A stretch of 64,000 nucleotides of DNA from an uncultured Thermoproteales archaeon. Lineage in GTDB: Archaea; Thermoproteota; Thermoprotei; Thermoproteales; Thermoproteaceae. The stretch lies in the NCBI GenBank assembly GCA_938027595.1, contig CALJAK010000012.1, positions 1 to 64,000 of the forward strand, read 5' to 3'. The notes under the pieces were generated by a model, which was not told the DNA's origin, did no database searches, and saw nothing but the letters and a program-made list of their open reading frames with translations. This document shows positions 33,585-42,511 of this stretch, in pieces; the stretch's first letter is position 1; every line of letters begins with the position of its first letter. The position numbers and the translations under genes are program-made.

Positions 33585-34134
33585 AGAAATTTTGGATTAA
33601 ACGGAGCCCCGCTTTCCCACTCCTCTCTGGGTGGAACTGTACTGCGAGTATGGGGCTTTTGTAGACCGCAGCTGCGTAATTACGCCCTAGCTTTACATAA
33701 GCCACGTGCGTCTCGTCGTGTGGATTCCACAAAACGCCGTAGCTGTGGAGATAGTAGTAATACCCCCCCTCCACTGTCCAGTGGTTGGAGTGTGTGTAAC
33801 TCCAACCGATGTGGGGCACTTTCACAGCGTCGATTTTCTCCACAGTGCCTTTAAAAACGCCGAGTCCCCGCCCGCCGCCCTCTTCGCTGTTTTCAAAGAG
33901 CAATTGCATGCCTAGGCAAATGGCTAGAGTGGGTTTTTCTAACACTACTTCTCTAAATTCTTGCACCATGGCGTGGGCAGCTGAATACGTGCCGACCCCC
34001 GGCAGAATTAAAGCGTCTACTGCCTTCGCCTCTTCGGCTTTTTTCAAAACGACGGGCGTGGCGCCGGTTTTCCTAACGGCGTTTAACACACTGCCTATGT
34101 TACCAACGGTGTAATCCACCACGCCGATTAACAT
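33565..34134 (-). CDS. hisH: Imidazole glycerol phosphate synthase, glutaminase subunit
   Basis: Class I glutamine amidotransferase of 189 aa that feeds ammonia to HisF. Nucleophile Cys in [10 protein letters not shown] near residue 77, His/Glu dyad in VQFHPERSG near 168-175. ATG 34134 overlaps purB by 7 nt. Its partner hisF is not in the window. Confidence 0.95.
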   Translation of the reverse strand: MLIGVVDYTVGNIGSVLNAVRKTGATPVVLKKAEEAKAVDALILPGVGTYSAAHAMVQEFREVVLEKPTLAICLGMQLLFENSEEGGGRGLGVFKGTVEKIDAVKVPHIGWSYTHSNHWTVEGGYYYYLHSYGVLWNPHDETHVAYVKLGRNYAAAVYKSPILAVQFHPERSGKAGLRLIQNFFKHARA

Positions 34135-35336
34135 AACTCCAACGCTAGGGCTTCTCTAATCAATTTATCCACAGGCCACTTCTGGTAGTCGTAAGTGACG
34201 GCTTTGATTTTCCTAGCTTCTGCATAGGCCTCCCGTCTGGAGTAACCCTCTCTAATCAATTTATTCATGTGAAACTCCGTAAGTATATACGGCATGGCTT
34301 TCTCTAAATTCTCTCTTATCTTGTCTAAATTTATATACATCGTTTTCAACACTTTGGCGGTTGAAATCGCTATCTCGTCCAGGGCGAGGATGGCTTGAGG
34401 TATCCAAATACGCTCGTTGGCGGAGTTCGTGAGATCTCTCTCGTGCCAGAGAGCTACGTTTTCGTAAGCTACGTGAGTCAACGCTCTGACGTAGCGAGAG
34501 AGACTTACGATTCTCTCAGAAGTCGTGGGGTTGGCTTTGTGCGGCATTGCCGAAGAGCCGCCGCCTCGCTCTACCACCTCGCCTATTTCTGGTCTCGACA
34601 ATTCTCTAACCTCCACGGCAAATCTCTCGAAAACAGACGCCAAAATCGCCAAAGCCGACGCCAAAGCTACGAAAGTCTCCCGAGGCGCCACTTGCGTAGA
34701 TATTGGGTGGAAAGAAAGCCCCAGTCTCTCCGCCACTCTCTCCCTAACCGCCGGGCCTAACTGACCCCAAGCGGCCATTGTGCCAACGGCGCCGCCCAAT
34801 TTAGCTCTGATAGTGTCTTCCGCAGTTTTCAAAAACCGACACGCCAAATGGAGTTCGTAGTAGTAATTGGCGAATTTGAAACCCAGCGTAATTGGCTCGG
34901 CCCACTGTCCGTGCGTCCTCCCCACCGCCTCCACTTGGGCGTATTTCTCCGCCAACTCCGCCAGTGTACGGCCGACTTCGTTTATCCTCCTCTTGAGAAT
35001 TCCCAGCGCTCTCCTTATGGAGAGAGCCCACGCCGTGTCTATTATGTCGTTGGAAGTAGCGCCGTAGTGGACATAACGACATTTGCTCTTCTCCTCCAAG
35101 AGCGTGACTAAACTGAGTATGTCGTGCCCAATTTCTTTCTCCAATCGATACACTTCTTCGGCTGTGATCTCTACGGAGCTCACCGCTTGGCAACAACCCA
35201 CATCGGCGATGCCCAATTCCTCTAGCGCACACACTAACGCTTTCTCTACCTCGAGGTAAGTTTGGATTATGGATTGTTGTGTGAAGAGCTGACGTATTTC
35301 ATCACTGCCGTATCTCCAATCGAACGGGGAGGTCAT
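34128..35336 (-). CDS. purB: Adenylosuccinate lyase
   Basis: A 402-aa fumarase/aspartase-superfamily lyase acting twice in purine synthesis (SAICAR to AICAR; adenylosuccinate to AMP). The superfamily signature GSSAMPHKANPTTSE is near residues 260-274, VGRTHGQWAEPITLG near 137-151. ATG 35336 overlaps the purA stop (ATGA). Order purA-purB-hisH suggests one transcript that also links histidine and purine metabolism, which share AICAR. Confidence 0.95.
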   Translation of the reverse strand: MTSPFDWRYGSDEIRQLFTQQSIIQTYLEVEKALVCALEELGIADVGCCQAVSSVEITAEEVYRLEKEIGHDILSLVTLLEEKSKCRYVHYGATSNDIIDTAWALSIRRALGILKRRINEVGRTLAELAEKYAQVEAVGRTHGQWAEPITLGFKFANYYYELHLACRFLKTAEDTIRAKLGGAVGTMAAWGQLGPAVRERVAERLGLSFHPISTQVAPRETFVALASALAILASVFERFAVEVRELSRPEIGEVVERGGGSSAMPHKANPTTSERIVSLSRYVRALTHVAYENVALWHERDLTNSANERIWIPQAILALDEIAISTAKVLKTMYINLDKIRENLEKAMPYILTEFHMNKLIREGYSRREAYAEARKIKAVTYDYQKWPVDKLIREALALELC

Positions 35337-36334
35337 ACCCCCTTCTCTCTACGCATGTCAACCACGTGGTGGGGGGCGGGGCCCGTGCCCAATAGCGTAA
35401 TTGGAGTTTTCAACTGGTTCTCTATTTCCTCTACCCATTTCCTAGCCTCTAGTGGCAAATCGCTCCATTTCTCCGCGCCGGCGGCTTCTTTGAACAACAC
35501 GTCTATTTTAGTAATGGCTATTTGCGTCGGCGTGTTTAACAAAACTGCCCTCTTCGCTAGTTCTATCTGGAAGGGGGCAACTCTCCTCGGCCTACCCGTG
35601 ACGGCCCCCCGCTCTGTCCAGCCTCTACGTTCGGCTTCTTCTGGCGTCAATTCGCCGGGAAGCGGACCGCCGCCCACTCTAGTGACGAAAGCTTTGAACA
35701 CGAGAATGACGTGGTCCACGGCTTTGGGCCCTATCCCCACTTCGCTGAGGAGTCCACTGGCTGTAGTATCTCGGCTAGTGACGTAGGGATAGGTGCCGTG
35801 GTATAGACTGAGGAAAGTGCCCTGAGTGCCCTCCACGACTACGCCTCCGTCTCTGGACTGGTGTACTAAAGCCGGCACGTCTGCCAAATACGGCTTCAAT
35901 ATGTCGAAATCTCTCGCCAGTTTGAGGCGCCTCAACGCTCTGTCCACCATAGCCGCCCCCACGCCCTGCCCCGTGGAGCCCACAGTCTTCATGAGAAACT
36001 CGTCGCTTTTCTCAAACTCTACGTGTCTCTCTTCTATGACGCCGGTCTGGGGGTCTAGGAAAGTTCTGCCGGCGCCGTATTTCTCCGCCTCTGCGAGAAA
36101 CAAATCTACTCTAATCAACGCCCCCGGCGCGACGGCCAGTTTGGTCTTTGGATTTACAAAACACGTGGGGATAGTTCGCAGTACGTGTGTTTCTCCAGCC
36201 ACTGTGATTGTGTGCCCCGCGTTTGGAGCTCCCGTCCGGACGCAGAGAGTGGGGTCGTCGGCTGTGGCTAGATACGCGGCGATTTTCCCCTTGCCAGTGT
36301 CGCCGAAGAAGCCGTCTACTACCACTTGTATCAT
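35333..36334 (-). CDS. purA: Adenylosuccinate synthetase, short archaeal form
   Basis: Forms adenylosuccinate from IMP, aspartate and GTP. 333 aa, about 90 residues shorter than bacterial PurA, as is usual for archaeal enzymes. GTP loop GFFGDTGKGK near residue 8, catalytic His in GAPNAGHTITV near 35-45, and GTQGTFLSLYHGTYP near 170. ATG 36334 with TATA-like gtacatatac 22 bp upstream (36351-36362). First gene of purA-purB-hisH. Confidence 0.95.
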   Translation of the reverse strand: MIQVVVDGFFGDTGKGKIAAYLATADDPTLCVRTGAPNAGHTITVAGETHVLRTIPTCFVNPKTKLAVAPGALIRVDLFLAEAEKYGAGRTFLDPQTGVIEERHVEFEKSDEFLMKTVGSTGQGVGAAMVDRALRRLKLARDFDILKPYLADVPALVHQSRDGGVVVEGTQGTFLSLYHGTYPYVTSRDTTASGLLSEVGIGPKAVDHVILVFKAFVTRVGGGPLPGELTPEEAERRGWTERGAVTGRPRRVAPFQIELAKRAVLLNTPTQIAITKIDVLFKEAAGAEKWSDLPLEARKWVEEIENQLKTPITLLGTGPAPHHVVDMRREKGV

Positions 36335-36375
36335 GGCTTTATCTAACTGGTTGTATATGTACTTTTTACAAGTAA

Positions 36376-36387
36376 TCTTTTATAAAC
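36376..36387 (+). promoter_or_regulatory. TATA box of the FAD oxidoreductase gene
   Basis: tcttttataaac, centred about 26 bp before GTG 36407; the purA promoter lies separately at 36351-36362 in the other direction. Confidence 0.45.
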
Positions 36388-36406
36388 TGTAGTAATTTAG
36401 CCCAAG

Positions 36407-37837
36407 GTGGTTTCGCAATACCTATCGAGACTTAAAGTCTTGGACAAACACGTGGGTGACTACGACGTGGTGATTGTGGGGGCCGGCCCGGCTGGTCTCT
36501 TCGCGGCGTTGGAGTTGGTTAGGAGCGGGGGGTTGAAAATCGCCATTGTGGAGGGGGGCTACAGAGCTTCCCAGAGGCGATGTCCGCTGCAGACGCCGCT
36601 GGAGAAGTGTACTTTCTGCGTGCCGTGTCACATCATGTACGGCGTTGGGGGGGCCGGCACGCTCAGCTCGGGGTTGATTAACTTGAGGCCAGACGTGGGT
36701 GGGGACCTCCACGAGTTAACTGGCGACTGGGATAAAGCCATGGAGTTGATCAACTACGTGGATAAGACTTTCTTAGAGTTCGGAGCCCCCGGCCGCGTGT
36801 ATGAACCGCAGATGGAACTCATAAACAAACTCTCCACTCTCGCGGCGAGAGTAAACGCTCGCATTGTGCCCATTAGACAACGCCACATGGGCACTGAGGG
36901 GGCTCGGCTTGTGGTAGACAACATCACAAAGTATCTAGAGGCGTCGGGCGTTGTGTTGATGTACGCCACTTGGGCTCATGAAGTAGAGAAGGGGGAAAAC
37001 GGCACTTTCACTGTGAGGACCACGGGGGGTGTTCTCTACGCCAGAACTGTGATTCTAGCCGTCGGTAGGGGTGGCGCCGAGTGGTTAGTGAGTCAGTTGA
37101 GGAAGCTAGGCGCCGAGGTTGACTTCGGGCCGGTGGACATCGGCGTGAGAGTGGAGGTGCCTTATCAAGTCATGAAGCCTTTGACAGACGCCGTGCATGA
37201 CCCCAAAGTGATTCTCTACACTTCTAAATACGACGATAGAGTGAGGACTTTCTGCACAAATCCGCGGGGGTTTGTGGTGAAGGAAGTGTATACAGACGGC
37301 TCGGTCGGCGTAAATGGCGAGACTTACCTAGAGAAGAAGAGTGAAAACACAAATTTCGCATTTCTCGTCACTCTGAGGTTGAGTGACCCCATGGAGGACA
37401 CCATTGAGTACGGCAAGTCTATTGCCAAGTTAGCCACTAAGCTGGGCGGCGGCAAGCCGTTGATACAGCGGCTTTACGACTTGGAGCGGGGGCAGAGATC
37501 TACGTGGGAGCGGGTGAGGAGGTCTAGCATATCGCCCACTCTGAAAGACGTAACGCCGGGCGACATATCTCTAGCTCTACCCCACAGAGTAGTGGCGGAC
37601 ATCGTGGAGGGTTTGAAGAAGTTAGACGAATTGGCGCCCGGTGTGGCTAGCCCCCAGACGTTGATATATGCGCCTGAGATAAAGTACTACTCAGCCGCCC
37701 CCAAGGTAGACAAGAGACTCATGACCACAGTGCCGGGGCTCTTCGTGGCTGGAGACGGCGCTGGTTTGTCTCGCGGTATTAACGTAGCCGCCGCCACCGG
37801 CGTGCTCGCCGCCCGGGGCGTGTTGAGTTATCTATAG
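36407..37837 (+). CDS. FAD-dependent oxidoreductase (COG2509-like)
   Basis: A 476-aa flavoprotein with FAD Rossmann motif VVIVGAGPAGLFAALEL near residues 20-36 and a C-terminal FAD-contact motif VAGDGAGLSRGINVAAATG near 445. A cysteine cluster, CPLQTPLEKCTFCVPC (about 58-73), follows the first domain and could bind iron-sulfur or zinc. Resembles the uncharacterised FAD dehydrogenase family COG2509; substrate unknown. GTG 36407. It ends 6 bp inside the convergent NAD-kinase-fold gene. Confidence 0.8.
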   Translation: MVSQYLSRLKVLDKHVGDYDVVIVGAGPAGLFAALELVRSGGLKIAIVEGGYRASQRRCPLQTPLEKCTFCVPCHIMYGVGGAGTLSSGLINLRPDVGGDLHELTGDWDKAMELINYVDKTFLEFGAPGRVYEPQMELINKLSTLAARVNARIVPIRQRHMGTEGARLVVDNITKYLEASGVVLMYATWAHEVEKGENGTFTVRTTGGVLYARTVILAVGRGGAEWLVSQLRKLGAEVDFGPVDIGVRVEVPYQVMKPLTDAVHDPKVILYTSKYDDRVRTFCTNPRGFVVKEVYTDGSVGVNGETYLEKKSENTNFAFLVTLRLSDPMEDTIEYGKSIAKLATKLGGGKPLIQRLYDLERGQRSTWERVRRSSISPTLKDVTPGDISLALPHRVVADIVEGLKKLDELAPGVASPQTLIYAPEIKYYSAAPKVDKRLMTTVPGLFVAGDGAGLSRGINVAAATGVLAARGVLSYL

Positions 37838-38707
37838 TCTATACAGCCTCCTCCTGGGGTCTGTGGGGTCCACGGTGGTTTGCACTACTCCGTTTTCTCT
37901 CAACTTGGCGAGTGCGTGTCTAGCGGTTCTCGGCTTCAAACCGCTCAGTCTAACTATCTCCTCCACAGTCAACGCTCCCCTCTCCTCTAGAAGTCTCTTG
38001 ACTAACAGAGCGCTGGGGGGGAGAGACTTCTCGATGGGTTTTGCCGCCTTCCTAGCCGGCATGACTAACGTGGCGAAGGAGTCTACGTAAACTCTAGTGG
38101 GGGATTTGTACCTAACTCTCTCCACCCCGTCGCCGATGGCTACGAGCTCCTCTACGCTCTTTGCGTCTATTATCTCTATAGCCGAGTGTAGCGGCACCAC
38201 GTGTGGGAGGCGCCTCAGCGCTGAGTTCACCGGCACTACTTCTAACACTTCTGCGTCTAGCCTAATTTTGGGCCCCCCGGCAGACATGGCGTAAGCAGTG
38301 GAACCCAGCGGCGTGGCGATCAACACGCCGTCGCCCATGTCGCTGTATAAATGATCGCCGTCTACATAAATGGCGTACTTCACGAAAACCCCCGGCGCGC
38401 TGGCTAACAGCGCAATTTCATTCACTGCATGTATCCTACCCAGAGCGTTTTCGGCAGTTAGCCTAGGCACTCTGACTTTGACACATTGGATGGTGGGGAG
38501 TGTTTTCACGTCCGCCGCCGCCAGCTTGGCGTCTACGCCGGGTGGAGCCACTCCCAGTACTGGTCTATCTTCTTCTCTCAACGCTTTCAATATGTCTCTA
38601 TCTCTACCGTAGACCACCTTGACTGTGGCGCCCTTCTTGACAGAAATACCCACTTTCTCCAGTAGTTCTCTCACTTCCTCGCCGGCCTCCACCTCGGCAA
38701 CGCACAT
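37832..38707 (-). CDS. NAD-kinase-fold protein fused to a C-terminal winged helix
   Basis: 291 aa. Residues about 1-225 have the NAD kinase fold: AVNEIALLAS (NE motif) near 92-101 and GDGVLIATPLGSTAYAMSAGG near 125-145, both well conserved. The diphosphate loop, normally GGDGT, reads YGRDRD (about 33-38), so the Asp is kept but two glycines are lost. Residues about 230-291 form a MarR/ArsR-like winged helix (LTVEEIVRLSGLKPRTARHAL, wing DPTDPRRRLYRL). It faces the NAD biosynthesis operon across 99 bp. It may be an NAD(P)-sensing transcription regulator, or a NAD kinase with an added DNA-binding domain. Confidence 0.8.
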   Translation of the reverse strand: MCVAEVEAGEEVRELLEKVGISVKKGATVKVVYGRDRDILKALREEDRPVLGVAPPGVDAKLAAADVKTLPTIQCVKVRVPRLTAENALGRIHAVNEIALLASAPGVFVKYAIYVDGDHLYSDMGDGVLIATPLGSTAYAMSAGGPKIRLDAEVLEVVPVNSALRRLPHVVPLHSAIEIIDAKSVEELVAIGDGVERVRYKSPTRVYVDSFATLVMPARKAAKPIEKSLPPSALLVKRLLEERGALTVEEIVRLSGLKPRTARHALAKLRENGVVQTTVDPTDPRRRLYRL

Positions 38708-38762
38708 GGTCTCTGCACAGAAATGTACTTATATACAGCCACTCCCCTTTCCCCGCGGCAAA

Positions 38763-38773
38763 ATTTGTCAAAT
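38763..38773. promoter_or_regulatory. Palindrome at the nadA promoter, candidate operator
   Basis: atttgtcaaat is a perfect 11-bp dyad (ATTTG-T-CAAAT) that abuts the AT-rich nadA core promoter (aatatatattttttaatg, 38771-38788) and lies about 56 bp from the start of the NAD-kinase-fold/HTH gene, whose own TATA box (ctgtatataag) is at 38727-38737. Its place fits repression of nadA by a divergently encoded winged-helix protein. Confidence 0.4.
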
Positions 38774-38806
38774 ATATATTTTTTAATGTATACATGTCCA
38801 CACGCG

Positions 38807-39727
38807 ATGTTTGAAGAAGTGATAAAGTTGAAGAGAGAGAAAAACGCCGTGGTGTTGGCACACAACTACCAACGGCCGGAAGTGCAGGACGTAGCTGACT
38901 TCATAGGCGATTCTCTCAATCTTTCTCTAGCCGCCAGAAACACCCCCGCCAGGTTGGTAGTGTTCGCTGGGGTTTACTTCATGGCTGAGACTGCAGCTGT
39001 GCTTAACCCCCAGAAGAAAGTAGTGATTCCAGACTTGGGGGCTGGCTGTAGCTTGGCGTCTAGCGTCGACGTGGAGAAAGTAAAGAAGTGGAGAGAGAAG
39101 AACCCCAACGGCGTGGTGGTGTCTTACATAAACACATACGTAGACGTGAAGGCGTTGTCTGACTACGTCTGCACCTCGGCCAATTGTCTCAAAATTGTCG
39201 AATCTATCCCCAGAGACCGGCCAGTGTTGTTTCTGCCAGATAAATACCTAGGCATGTACATAGCGGCGAAGTTGGGGAGAGAGATAGAGATTTGGGACGG
39301 GGAGTGTCACGTACACGCCAAGTTGACTACCCCAGCCATATTAACTAAAGTCAAACTACATAGAGACGCCGAGGTGTTAGTCCACCCAGAGTGTGGCTGC
39401 GGCACCGCCTGCCTCCTGGAGTTCCCCAAGCTTGGGGTAGAGCCCAAGTTCTTGTCGACAGAGGGGATGGTGAATTACGTCAAGCGGTCTCCCTCCAAGC
39501 GCTTCATTGTAGCTACGGAGACTGGCATAATATACAGAATGGCGAGAGAAGCCCCCGGCAAGGACTACATCCCAGCCGCGGAAGACGCAGTTTGTGAATA
39601 CATGAAGTTAACTACTTTGGAGAAAGTGTATCGATCTCTCAGAGATGAGATTTACGTAGTTTCCGTCCCGCGAGATTTAGCTGAGAGAGCCAGGTTAGCC
39701 ATAGAGAGAATGTTCCAATTCACATGA
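38807..39727 (+). CDS. nadA: Quinolinate synthase
   Basis: Condenses iminoaspartate with dihydroxyacetone phosphate to quinolinate using a [4Fe-4S] cluster. About 306 aa. VVLAHNYQRPEVQDVADFIG at residues 14-33, GAGCSLASS near 83 (cluster Cys), SANCLKIVES near 120 and HPECGCG near 195. I chose ATG 38807 (MFEEVIKLKREKNAVV), the usual NadA N-terminus; an in-frame ATG at 38786 is the alternative. Its stop overlaps the nadC-nadX ATG by 4 bp. Confidence 0.93.
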   Translation: MFEEVIKLKREKNAVVLAHNYQRPEVQDVADFIGDSLNLSLAARNTPARLVVFAGVYFMAETAAVLNPQKKVVIPDLGAGCSLASSVDVEKVKKWREKNPNGVVVSYINTYVDVKALSDYVCTSANCLKIVESIPRDRPVLFLPDKYLGMYIAAKLGREIEIWDGECHVHAKLTTPAILTKVKLHRDAEVLVHPECGCGTACLLEFPKLGVEPKFLSTEGMVNYVKRSPSKRFIVATETGIIYRMAREAPGKDYIPAAEDAVCEYMKLTTLEKVYRSLRDEIYVVSVPRDLAERARLAIERMFQFT

Positions 39728-41247
39728 TTGAAGCGAGGCTCTTTGCGTACCAACTGCTAGAGGAATTGAGGCGAGACATCCCCCTGTTAGATTACTCCGC
39801 TCTGGCGCTGCCGGAGAGAGAAGTAGAGGCTTGCGTAGTTTTTAGAGAGAGTGGAGTGGCGGCTGGGGTGGCTGAAGTGGCGGAGTTGTTGAAGCTATTG
39901 GGTTTCAAGATAACGCTCCAGGCGCCAGACGGCGCTTATGTGGAGAGTGGGAGAGAAGTACTCTGCTTCGTGGGGTCAATCAGAGACGTGGTGAAAGTGG
40001 AGAGGACGGCGTTGAATGTAATTATGCACGCCTCGGGCGTGGCTACTTACGTGAGGAGATTAGTCGAGAGAGTGAAATCCATAAACCCCAAGTGTAGGAT
40101 AGCCGCTACGAGGAAAACTCTGCCTTTCCTCCGCTATCTAGAGAAGAAGGCAGTTCTACTGGGCGGGGGGGACCCCCATAGACATTCTCTGTCAGACGCC
40201 GTTATGTACAAAGACAGTCACCTAGCGGCAGCGCCGCTGGAGGAGTTGGCAAAAGCCCCCACCCCCTTCACAGCCAAGAGAGAAGTGGAGGTGTCCACAG
40301 TTGAGGAGGTTGTGAAAGCCGCCGAGTTGGGGTTCGACGTTGTGATGTTAGACAACGCCACGCCGGAGGAGGTAGAGAGAGCCAGTAGACTACTCTCCGA
40401 GAGGGGGCTGCGGAGTAGAGTGACTCTAGAGGCCTCCGGCGGCGTCACTGAGGAGAATGTACACATGTACGCCCTTCACGTAGACGTGATTTCCATTGGG
40501 CGCATTACCCACAGCGCGCCGGCTTTAGACGTAGCGCTGGAAGTGAGAGAACCCAAAGCGAGAGTGGGTATCTTGGGCTACGGGAAGTTGGGGAGGGCGG
40601 TGGCTGAGTTAGTGACGAGAGACAGCGATATGGAGCTAACTGCCGTGTACGACGTCGATGTGGAGAAGTGCAGTGGGGCCAACTGCGTGAAGAACGTGGA
40701 GGAGTTGATTTCCCGGTCTCAATTCGTCGTGGAGACAGCCAGCGCCGAGGCGGTGATGCAGTACGGCTGTAGAATTCTCGAGGCGGGTAGACACTTGATC
40801 GCAGCCACTGTGGGCGCCGCGGCGCAGTTGAAGTGTAGAGGTGGAGGCATTCTCTTCCTCCCCAGCGGCGCCGTCGGTGGGTTAGACTTACTGACGGCCG
40901 TGGGGGGCAGAGTAGTGCACAGAGTAGTGAAGAGTGGAGATTTCCAAGCGGCGGGGAGGGCGGACGAGTTGTACTGGAGGTATCCACGGAATTTAAACGC
41001 GTCAGTGGCGCTGCAATTGGCGTCTGGCTCTGAGGTACAAGTGGCGTTCCAAGGCGGCGGCGAGCCGGGTGTGAATATACATGAGATTGAGGTGGAGCAC
41101 CCCTGGGGCAGAGCTTGGATCCGGCTAGAGAACCGAGCTGTGGAGCAGAGTAGCTTAGTCGCCGCCCGCTCTATATACGCAACGTTGAAAAGCGCCGTGT
41201 CGCTACAGAGAGCGAGAGTGATAGTGGGCACATTCAAAGTCCTCTAG
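39724..41247 (+). CDS. Fusion: quinolinate phosphoribosyltransferase + L-aspartate dehydrogenase
   Basis: 507 aa encoding two NAD-pathway enzymes. Residues 1-277: NadC (QPRTase), with ATRKTLPFLRYLEKKAV near 137-153, GGGDPHRHSLSDAVMYKD and the C-terminal LEASGGVTEENV barrel motif. Residues about 280-507: NadX-type L-aspartate dehydrogenase, with Rossmann motif VGILGYGKLGRAV near 281-293 and the family segment NLNASVALQLASG near 423. NadX makes iminoaspartate in place of NadB. With nadA (4-bp overlap) the operon converts aspartate to NaMN. The order inside the fusion is third enzyme, then first enzyme. Confidence 0.92.
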   Translation: MIEARLFAYQLLEELRRDIPLLDYSALALPEREVEACVVFRESGVAAGVAEVAELLKLLGFKITLQAPDGAYVESGREVLCFVGSIRDVVKVERTALNVIMHASGVATYVRRLVERVKSINPKCRIAATRKTLPFLRYLEKKAVLLGGGDPHRHSLSDAVMYKDSHLAAAPLEELAKAPTPFTAKREVEVSTVEEVVKAAELGFDVVMLDNATPEEVERASRLLSERGLRSRVTLEASGGVTEENVHMYALHVDVISIGRITHSAPALDVALEVREPKARVGILGYGKLGRAVAELVTRDSDMELTAVYDVDVEKCSGANCVKNVEELISRSQFVVETASAEAVMQYGCRILEAGRHLIAATVGAAAQLKCRGGGILFLPSGAVGGLDLLTAVGGRVVHRVVKSGDFQAAGRADELYWRYPRNLNASVALQLASGSEVQVAFQGGGEPGVNIHEIEVEHPWGRAWIRLENRAVEQSSLVAARSIYATLKSAVSLQRARVIVGTFKVL

Positions 41248-41258
41248 CCTCAAAATCC

Positions 41259-42509
41259 TCAGCGTCCAATCTCAGCTTCAGCCCAGTCGACGTCTATGTC
41301 CATTGGATATTTGCCAGTGAAACATCCGTAACATACCTCTCCAAGTATTTCTCTAAATTTCTCCAGGGGTAGATAGCGCAAACTATCTGCCTCTATGAGA
41401 TGTCTCACCTCCTCTGTCTCTCTGCCGTATGCCGCTAACTCGCGCCTAGTTTGGAAGTCCATGCCAAAGAAACAAGGCCATTTGACTGGGGGCGAGGCTA
41501 TTCTCACGTGTACCTCTCTGGCGCCCGCCTCTCTCAACATGCGCACTACAGTTCTTATGTTTGTACCTCTGATGAGTGAGTCGTCTACTAGAGCTACTCT
41601 CTCGCCGGCCATTTTGATAACTCTAAAAACTTCGCCGGGGCTCCTGGAGTGCGGCGGCGTTATGAATATCCTCCCGGCGAATCTACTCTTCACAACCACA
41701 TCTACAAGCGGCTTTCCCAACTTCGCGGCGTAGGAGCTAGCTGCCACTCTGGCAGTCTCCGGGACGTACGTCACCACGTCCACATCGACGGTTTCCCCCT
41801 CTGCAAGACTCTCGCCCAGTCTCTTCCTCACTTCGTAAACTAATCTACCCCCCAACTCGCTGGCGTGGTGAGCGAAGTAGACGTACTCCAGAGCGCACAA
41901 CTTCGCCTCGCCCGGCCCCACTCTCCAAGTGACGTACTTATCGCCGTACAACAGAGCGGTGCCTGGGGGGAGTTCGAAACCGCCGTCTAGAGCTACAGTT
42001 TCAGACGCCGCAGCGAAACCACCGTAGAAATGTCTCACAACCAGCGGCCTCACGCCTCTGGGGTCTCTCACTGCCAGCAGTCCTTGTGGAGTTAGTGCAA
42101 TTAGAGATACTGCGCCTACTATTTTCGTAAAGAGGTTAGATACCCCACTCTCTATCCCATTTTCCCAAATTTCTCTAGCTAAAGCTTTCGCCAGAGCGTC
42201 TCCGTCGAACGTGGGTGACTCCACGCCGAGTCTCTTGTAATTCACCACAGTGCCGTTGAAAACCATGGCGATTTCCAAATCTCTATACTTGGCGTAAGTG
42301 GGTTGTAGCGAAACGCCATATGGCCCAGTCGTGCTGTAGCGAGTGTGCAACAGTGCCCCCACTGCGTCGTCCGGCGGGGGGCCTAGAAACACGCCGCTTT
42401 TGAAGTATGCGTAACCAACGCCCTCGTGCCCCCTGTGGAGCAACCACCGACTCATCTTCAAGACGAAGCTGGGAGCGTCTGTCCCCCACGCGCCCCCTAT
42501 GCCACACAT
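41259..42509 (-). CDS. purF: Amidophosphoribosyltransferase (catalytic copy)
   Basis: First committed step of purine synthesis: PRPP plus glutamine to phosphoribosylamine. 416 aa. N-terminal nucleophile glutaminase starts MCGIGGAWG with Cys as residue 2, HTRYSTTG and FNGTVVNY follow; the PRPP loop is VALVDDSLIRGTN near 305. Four cysteines matching the Bacillus-type [4Fe-4S] ligands are seen: LCALEYVYF, WPCFFGMD and CYGC near the C-terminus. It follows purL by 2 bp on the same strand. Confidence 0.95.
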   Translation of the reverse strand: MCGIGGAWGTDAPSFVLKMSRWLLHRGHEGVGYAYFKSGVFLGPPPDDAVGALLHTRYSTTGPYGVSLQPTYAKYRDLEIAMVFNGTVVNYKRLGVESPTFDGDALAKALAREIWENGIESGVSNLFTKIVGAVSLIALTPQGLLAVRDPRGVRPLVVRHFYGGFAAASETVALDGGFELPPGTALLYGDKYVTWRVGPGEAKLCALEYVYFAHHASELGGRLVYEVRKRLGESLAEGETVDVDVVTYVPETARVAASSYAAKLGKPLVDVVVKSRFAGRIFITPPHSRSPGEVFRVIKMAGERVALVDDSLIRGTNIRTVVRMLREAGAREVHVRIASPPVKWPCFFGMDFQTRRELAAYGRETEEVRHLIEADSLRYLPLEKFREILGEVCYGCFTGKYPMDIDVDWAEAEIGR

Positions 42510-42511
42510 GG

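Noticed and set aside
41569-41600. C-box-like ctgatga in purF, and a similar one in the PurF paralogue
   Set aside because: Both are on the reverse strand of the conserved PRPP-loop codons (DDSLI); no matching D box or kink-turn partner.
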